Source: Notospermus geniculatus
Taxonomy: Eukaryota; Nemertea; Pilidiophora; Heteronemertea; Lineidae
DNA: 64,000 bases
Direction of reading: 5' to 3'
Assembly: GCA_002633025.1 (NCBI GenBank)
Contig: NMRB01000061.1
Location: 198,362 to 262,361, forward strand
Below are positions 23,301-32,300 of the stretch, piece by piece. The notes under the pieces are model-generated. The model did not search any database, was not told where the DNA came from, and saw nothing but the letters and a program-made list of their open reading frames with translations. Positions within the stretch are counted from its first letter, which is position 1, and each line of letters begins with the position of its first letter. Made by a program: the position numbers and the translations under genes.

Positions 23301-26300
23301 CAAAAAATCCTACAGATTCTATAGCTGTCTTTTATCAACGTTCAAAATCCCCTGGACCTGAGACGGCCTTACCCTCTTTGCATTGTGCTTAACAATTACA
23401 GTTGATGGCGTGTGGTTGCCATGGAACAGCTGGGGCACGTGCTCCTTGAAGTGTGGAGGAGGCCAACAGAACCGCAAAAAGGAATGTCAGGGTCCTTTCA
23501 ACGGTGGTCAAGACTGCTCAGGAGAGGGCACAGAAACGAGAAGTTGTAACGACCATCCCTGTCCAGGTAAGGACAACTATGATGGTAATACTTTTAAGTA
23601 CAGGTGTCATGCCGGTGATCGGCAGTAGGCCTGTATCATCCTACCCGTCTTCAAGACACGCGGAGAAGCCTTCTCAATTGCAGCAGCCTGTCAGTGTTCG
23701 AACAGAGGCCGCTCTTGTAATACCATCTTTCTATGTTGCCTGCACTCAATTTCTGATGGCTGGAATCGTGTCTAACGGCAGCAACGAGAGAATAATCCTC
23801 AAAGCATCTATTTCCTGGCTTTTAAGGAGTACATGTATATGTACCTGATCTTCTTGTGTCGCTGCGCCATTTCAGTTGACGGCGTCTGGGCTCCCTGGGC
23901 ACCCTGGGATTCGTGTACTTTGAGCTGTGGCTCTGGCGTCCAGGCGCGTTCAAGGCAGTGTGATGGACCCCGCCACGGTGGTAAACCTTGCGTTGGAGAC
24001 ACGAAGGAAGAACAAGCATGCAACACCGTTCCGTGCCCTGGTAAGCTGTTTGTTAGTCAAGATTTTCTGTTGGTTTCCCACCACCTTACCAAATTGGTTT
24101 GCTTCAACTCGGGTCAGACACTAGAAACGGCTCCCAAAGGGCCTTCTCCGCCGCCGCCGAGTCTTTCTGCAAGGAGTTGAACTGGCAGATGAGCCGTTAC
24201 GTTGTTAGGGCGACACCAGTCGAAGGTCGATTTCACTTGTGTGAGACTATTCAAACCGAACGGTCACAGCTGAACTGTCGTGTCGGCGTTCTGTTCTACT
24301 GTCTGGCTTGGACCGAACGGCCTAGATGAGCCTCTGGCCTGCAAGAGGGGATCCGGCGACACCGACAGACATGACAGAGCCGATGAAATTAACACTTATC
24401 CACGGTAATTTCAGTGGACGGCCATTGGCAGACTTGGGGTGGTTGGACCACCTGTACGGCAACCTGCGGCACTGGAATTCAGCGTAGGTCAAGGACATGC
24501 AGCCTGGGAAAACATGGCGGAAAGAACTGTACCGGAGAGGCGGAGGAATCCCGAGAATGCAGCACCAATCCGTGTCCAAGTTAGTCATATCACCGATTCC
24601 TTTTGCTCTGATTCAAATGCTTGATTTTCCCGATTTTTCTCCGCTTTAAGTAACGAATTCTTCGCATGCGTTAGAATCCGCGTCGCGATGGCTACTGGTC
24701 AGTCACGTGCTTCGCGCCTGGGGTCTCGTCGACGTGTATCGCTTTGCTTTCATTTCACGCGAGAATTTGGTGTACCGTTACGCTTGCACAGTTCCTCACT
24801 TACGACCTCACTAGATGTTCACACGTCACAGCCTCTCTGTCTGCAATATCCTGGGAAGTTGTAACCTCCTTCCACTTGCCATGGGCTTGTCTCTGGCCAA
24901 AACGACGTAGTCCTAAACCGCTACCTGGCCTTTGCACGGAAACCGTCTCAACTGACGATGGCTATGGCCAATGAAATCACGTCTGGCCTAAGTAGTACAT
25001 CGTTGCGAAAATATTTGCCTGCATGTGACACTCATCAGACACTCTGCTTCTGGCAGAATCTGGTCCTGGATGCACCTTTTTTGTGTACGTGTACGTCACC
25101 ATGCATGAATTGTGCCATTCTCTGTTGTACTTAACAGTTTCACACACTGAGCTGGGTATAGATCTTGAGATGTGTCTGTAACACACTATACTATTCACAA
25201 TGAAAGGATAGAAAAACTGAAAAAGATGGGTAAAAGTACACCAGTAACTGAAGCTTACTTTGATTTCCTCACTGAAATTGGCTTGCCATTTCAGTCAACG
25301 GCTACTGGAAGAAATGGGGAAGTTGGCAAGATTGTAGCAAGTCATGTGGTGGAGGGAAACAGGTCAGAACAAGAGAATGCGTTGCGGCAAAACATGGTGG
25401 TAATGACTGCGTGGGCCCAGCGACTACAGTAGAGACCTGCAATGAAAAGCCTTGTCCAGGTAAGATGAAATACCGGTATCATGTCCATCAGTCGCTTTTC
25501 AGTGATGGCAATAATGGGTAAGCAAGTGATCGGCCGATGATGCCAACTCGAAGTCAGAATTTCCTGCGAAAAAAAGGTTGCCCAAATGTGCTGGGGATTG
25601 TTGGTGTGGCCAACTTTAAAAATCTCATATTGGTTCCAGTTGATGGTTATTGGAAGCGGTGGGGTACGTGGCAGGACTGCTCCGTCTCCTGCGGTGGTGG
25701 CACTCGACGCCGTACGAGGGAATGCGTACCTGCGAAGTATGGCGGTAATGACTGCACAGGTGCTTCGTTTGAAGAGGAGGTTTGCGGTGATAAGCATTGT
25801 CCTGGTAAGTGGGTTCGTCAAAGTTACCTTGATCGAAATTAATCTGCTTTGGTAATCTGCATTTCCTTTCAGTGGCATATCGGTCAGCTAATCCTATAAC
25901 CTTGCTTTCTGTTTAGTGAACGGCATTTGGCAAAAATGGGAGACATGGACTGAATGCACTGTCAGTTGTTCCGGTGGAGAACGGCAGCGCCGTCGTAAAT
26001 GTGATGGTCCAAGATATGGGGGTCAAACTTGCAGCGGGAAGTGGACAGAAACACAAGCCTGTAATACCCAAAACTGCCCAAGTACGACAAACCTTTCCTC
26101 TTTTTTTCTCTAACAAAATGTAGAATTAGCAAAAGCAGTTCATAGTCCACCCAGGGTAACAAGCCATAGAAAGAAAGATTTGATCTACGCTCGCCAATCG
26201 GAGTTGTTCCCGTTTTCCTTGTAAATGTGGTCATCAGCAACTCTGAACTACAACATTGCTGCCAAATGGATCAACGTGCCTTCCTAGCAGGGGATGTTAC

Positions 26301-29300
26301 GTCCACTTGTTTGACCCGAACCGGAAATCTGACCCAAGCGTTTTTCTGATCCCAAATCCCCGGATATTCAGTCTGAGAGGCGATGTTCTTCATCATTTCC
26401 ACAAACATGTAGAACGGTTCATTTCTAATCTCTCTCATCCTGCAGTTACCATAGGCACCATGATGAGAGTTTGTTTTTACATTTGTTCATAGGATTACAG
26501 GAGGTGTCATTGGCGGCGTCATTTTCAGACAAAGTTCAATTCTCATTTTACTTTACAGGCTGGTCACAGCTGCGTTTTCATTTAATTTTTTCACGATAGC
26601 ATGTTTTCCTGCCACTTTTTCACTCAACTTTTAGCTGAATAGGCTAGTCGGCGTGTTTCTTGATGTCCATTAGTAGATACACGTACATGTATATGTACTG
26701 TATGATAATGTATTCTTTGAAATCCGTTTTTATTCTGTCTGCAGTTTAGCATATACTTAAAGCCTCACAGTATTGAATTTTACGGTATTATAGCCTCGTG
26801 AAGGTCCCCAAAATGCTTGCATGATACGTACTTCCAAAAATCAATGCTTAGTTTTCAGTACGGCATCGAAAAAACAGCAGGCAGAGCTCTAATGTATCCA
26901 CATAGAGCATAGTACATTTTACGCTACACTAACGTCGGAGGACGTAAGCACTTTCTGAATTCAATACAGTGCGGCTTTAAGCAGTCGTATGCAATCGTAT
27001 CCTTAACCTATACGAAAGAAATCCGAATCCGTTAGGAGGTGCCTCTTGATGGTGGCCATCATTCTCCCAAGAAGAGACTGCAACGATGACAACGCTTCTC
27101 TTTCAGTCGATGGAGTTTGGACTTCCTGGCAAAGCTGGATGGCGTGCACCACCACCTGTGGTGGCGGCACGAAGAAAAGAACCCGCGGCTGCACTGGACC
27201 CAAGCACAACGGTCGAAACTGCACAGGAAAATGGGCGGATGAGGCCGAGTGTGGTACACAGCCTTGTCCTGGTGAGATACAGAAGTTTTTGATTGCTGAT
27301 TTCATTTGAATATTGTTTCTTAGTGTATATCCAGGGGTACTTACTTCCCCTGGGAATGCACGCGCAAGCAGGGTGCTTCCCCTGGGCCTTCACGAGCTGG
27401 TGGGGGTACATCCCCCTGGGCATGCAAGCGCGAGCAGGGGTAGTTCCAGCGTAAACTGGTCGCCCCCCCCCCCTGGACATGCATGCGCAATTTTTATATT
27501 CCGTTTCGGCGCTTTGCAAAACTGAAAAACGAGTGGCAAGGCAAGGGTTTTTGGTACATTAATATATTTTCTCGTTTTGGAAGCTCTTCATCAGATTGCA
27601 GGAAAAAGCCAAAGGGACAGAGACAGACGAAAAAAGCAGACGTGCTCTTAAGTTATTGAGCAAACAGGAAATGGTATATCGGGGTGCATATAGTAGATAT
27701 GTCTTCCTCACTTCTGTCTACACCAGCATTTGCAGTAGTCAATTTCTCTTAGCTCGCAACATACCCGTCATCTTTGCACAGAGTTGGGTGATCGGTAGGG
27801 TCGATTCTTCGGTTGAAAGGTTCAATACAGTACTAAGTATTGTCGACATCCTATGAACATCTTCCTTTTCGCATATGTACATGTATATGCATCTACCTTA
27901 TTTATCGTTTAACTGTCACTTACCATCACTCTACGTAGATGCTAGTCTTCAGCATTCACTCCTTCACGCTTGTCACTACAGTACTCCACACGATAGAATG
28001 TGAACTACAGTCTCACTCCACACGATATGCACTCCCTATCCTCTCCTAGCTACATGTACATGTATAATACTAAACGTGCCAAAATTGACTTTTGAAGAAA
28101 TTAAAGTTTTTCGACAAAACCCAAAACGTTTTGCGCAATAAACTTTAAGATTTTGTTCGCAGTCGACGGGATGTTAACCGACTGGACCGTGTGGTCACCG
28201 TGTGACAAGACATGTGGCACAGGACGTCAGATAAGGAAGCGGACGTGCCGTCCAGCGCAACACGGCGGCAAAGACTGCAAGGGTGACCTAGAAGAAGCCA
28301 AAGAATGCTTGTTGAAGGAGTGCCCTGGTAAGAGTCCTAAAATGTTCAGGTACTCACTCAGCCTTATTGTCGCCAATCTACACTCCCCGGATATATGAGC
28401 ACTTTGGTATCTTCCTCTTCTTCCCTTCAGTTGATTGTGTGATGGGCGAATGGGGACGTTGGGGTGGTTGCTCTGTTAGCTGCGGAAGGGGAACCCGCCA
28501 GAGAAGCAGGGGGAACAAGATAGAAGCGAAGCATAACGGTGCTGAGTGCACCGGTAGCCTGGTGGACAAGGAGGGTTGCGGAACTGTTAAATGTCCAGGT
28601 ATAATAGCTGGCGTTTTGGTGTCCGAAAATGCCTTTCATATATCGATGATAGATGTCGGCTTGAGGCATGGGAGTGCCTTTACGCCTACACCGTTTCTTT
28701 GAAGAAAAGCTTAAGTCCGGTGATTTCCTGAGTAACTATCTCACCAATTCTTTTCAGTGGACGGTGTTTTTAAACCGTGGTCAGAATGGACAACTTGTCC
28801 TGTTTCTTGTGGGGGAGGAAGGATTACCAGGACGCGTGACTGTGACGGTCCTTATCACGGTGGACGCGACTGCTCCGGACCGCGGACTGGGAGTCATTCT
28901 TGCAACGACAAACCATGCCCAGGTTGGGTGACGCTTTCTGTTAGCTTCTTTGGGACAGCTGTAATTCAATGGCTGGTCCGCTTGCTGCCTTTGTCCCTGC
29001 ACGTTAGCGCCTTAGTTTTCTTGATGCGTGGTATTTTGGTCAAGCAGCACCTGCAACGTTATTGCTGCAGAAACAGATACTTGTATAAGGAGTCAACATC
29101 GTTCCTTTCGTAAATCTCTGTAGCCCTTCGTTTTTTCAGTGAACGGCCAGTTCAACCAATGGCAAGAGTGGTCAAAGTGCTCCAAGTCATGTGGAGGTGG
29201 CAAGCACACTAGGACCCGAACGTGCGATGGGCCCTATCACGGTGGGAAAAACTGTACCGGTATATGGAGCAAAACGGAGGACTGTAATACCACTCCATGC

Positions 29301-32300
29301 CCAAGTAGGTCCTCTTTCCCGGGTTTCCTCTACGCGGTAATTAAACTGCAATCATGGACAAGGTGCCTCGAACACCATTTACTTTTCTTTGCAGTTCCAG
29401 GCCAATGGCAGGAATGGGGAGAGTGGTCACGCTGTTCCACAACCTGTGGAGGTGGCCAGCGGGTCAGGAAGAAAGAGTGCAAACATGACCCGTCGAAGTT
29501 CATGACGTTAGATTGCGTGGGAAAGGGCAGCGAATACAAAGTTTGCCACGAGTATATCTGTTTCCCATGTAAGTTGCTTTGAGAGTACAAGAAGCTTTTT
29601 CAAGGGTTTCTGAGTCAGTCGAGCTTCCTTGTGTTACTAGGCTGAGTATCACATCCCCTGTTGGATATACAGTTTATGGACGAAATGATGAGCACCAAAG
29701 CGGTGTGGAAAATATACAGATTTCAAATTTACCTGGAGTAGACTCAAGCAATCAACAACTTAGAAACGAGTTTGTCAATTTCTTTTCCAGTGGCAAGGTC
29801 TTGCACCGAGTGGAAGGAAAAAGGAATGACAGAAAGCTCCGGGGCTGAAATCGACCCAGATGGGCGATCTCCTGCAAGATACTTCTGGGTGTACTGCGAC
29901 ATGGAGATGGAAGGAGGACGGGGTGTGACAGTCTTGGGTGCGTATTTAAAAGTAATCCTTGGACTTGGTCATTGTCCTCAGAGCGGTGCAGTTTGATTTG
30001 GGGGTTTTTCGACATATTCTATTCTTTAGGGGTGCTCTCAACTTCTTCGATGATGGTAGAAGCAAATGCATGACATGTCTTATGTTCGTAACAGTACTCT
30101 ACCACAGCTGCAGTACTCCACACGACCTTGCCAAATACACGTACATGTACATGTAACAAGATAATCGGAAAAGCCTGTGCCAACTGCGGTACAGGTTGAG
30201 GTGAAGAAGCTACCAGTTCCAAAGTCAGATTCTCCAAAAAAACTAAGCCCTCAGGCAGAAGTATCCCATATCTACTAGCAGGACAGAGAATCCACGTAAG
30301 GATCAGTCGAAGCAGTCAGTATATCATTCTTTTTACAGCCCACCAACTGGAGAACGCCACCAAAATATCAGAAAGCAGTAAAAAAGATTCGTCAAAGGAA
30401 TTTTCCCTGGATTTGAAATACGCCCACCCGGACGACTTCGCCCTCAACGCCTTTGTCAAGAAGTCAGAAGCTTGTAAGCAGTACATCAGTTGGAAGTGTT
30501 ATGGTTCGCGTATCACGGACTGGGACCCCGAGGTCGGCAACGAAGCCAAGCCGGTCTTCCTCACCTACTGGTCAAACAGGTATCAAATCGTTTCGCTGAT
30601 AGAACCGAAACAACCAGCTTCATTCCGTTGTTGTTGGTATCAACTAATCTGCGTATTTTCATGGTTGGTACATTGTAGCGTTGCCAGAAGCGAGGGAGAC
30701 CCTTGCCGCCAGGAATGCCTAACTGTTTGCATGAGATTGAATCGTTTGCCCGACCGACATGACCTATCTTAAGTCTTCGTTACCGACATGCAACCTTCAC
30801 TCCTCTCCCGAATTATATATTACTACCCTCTTCGTCTGACGCCTGCTGCAGCTGAAATTCTGATATCATATCCAAACTGAATTCTTTTCTTCTCCAACTT
30901 CAGACATAAACGGCCACAGAAATACTGGGGAGGCGCCCAACCGGGTTCTTACAAGTGTGGCTGCGGTGCAAGGGGTGACTGTGCCAAGAAGGGAACCGTC
31001 TGTAACTGTGACAAGAACACACCGGAGTGGCTGGAAGATTCTGGGTACATCACGAACAAAGTTGATCTGCCTATCACCCGCTTTACGACCGGAGATGTTG
31101 GTCAGTGTTCTCATTCGTAAATCGAGTCCGTTTCTGGTCTGTGCTCCTGCTGGCCTCATTCATTTCTAAGATCGGCAAGAAAAGTTGTAAAAAATAAGTG
31201 TCAAGAAACGAATTTACTCGGTTGTGGCCCACACGAAAAAGGGTGGACAAGGAGGTCCCAGTATTTGGCCACCATGCACACCATCCTTTTGACACACTAT
31301 CCTTTGCCAGTAGAGTGTGGGTGACAAACAAATCTCTGTCACAGGAGTCCAACTGCTGCAGTGACGAACTACATATTGGTCTACGCCAAGACATACCCTA
31401 CTTCTTGCAGAGCACCCACGCGAACATTTCTTTCAAACGAATCAATTCATACGGTTTGTTTTTTTTGTTGATTTTCAGTGGGAGCTGTCAGGTTATTCAT
31501 TCATCTCGTTCTTCCTTAGATACCTGAGTGTTGCTTGACCCTCCTTCCTTTTCAAGTGTTACACATCTCAAATGTTTGCGTCAAACCCTAGTTCAATGCA
31601 ACCCCTTTTCCTGCTTTTAATTGATCGTGTACAGTGCATCACCTGAGACGTCCCTCTCCAGTGAGAGCTCCTTATGTCATACTCAACCCCTTGAATTACA
31701 TGTATTCATAACCCTGAGATGGGCCCCTTAACACTATCAAGCTTCAGCATCACTTCAGGTCCGCGGTACCGGTACCTCTGACCGTTGATTCTAAAGCCGA
31801 GTGCAGATCGACCTTGCGACTGGAAGCAACTGAACGCAACAGTCGCTGTCGATGTGAGCAGACCGCGCACATCGACTACGACTGGTCATTGCGGCAACAA
31901 GTGGCACAGTCCAGTCTTCAATTCGGAGCGCGCACACATCGACAGGGACTGAAGAGAACTGGAAAACGAGTAGAACATGAGGAACTGGCTGGAACTAGCG
32001 GCAACGGTCGGCAATAGCGTTGCCGGGGTGCGCACATCGACCTGTTTGAGCAACTGATCAGTTGCTGCTGTTTCCAGCCAGTCGCCCACCGTTGCCGGAA
32101 ACGCCATTGCCGGTAGTTGCTTCCAGTCGCAAGGTCGATCTGCTCTCGGCTTTACTGTTCCTCCAATTCTCACACTCACCTGACTCGTGGTGCTTCTGCA
32201 TTCTATAAAATCACCTTGCTATGAGCCGTATAAATCTGTCTTTGTTGTCTGCATTCTCCTTTCTCCCAGCTCTTGTATGGTCATTTTACGAAATTCACTG

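Noticed and set aside
31488-31520. Alternative last exon of gene A (TTTTCAG, short frame to TAG)
   Set aside because: The peptide lacks the domain-final G-P-L-x-C pattern; exon 32792-32877 supplies it and the missing Cys. It could still be a minor 3' end.
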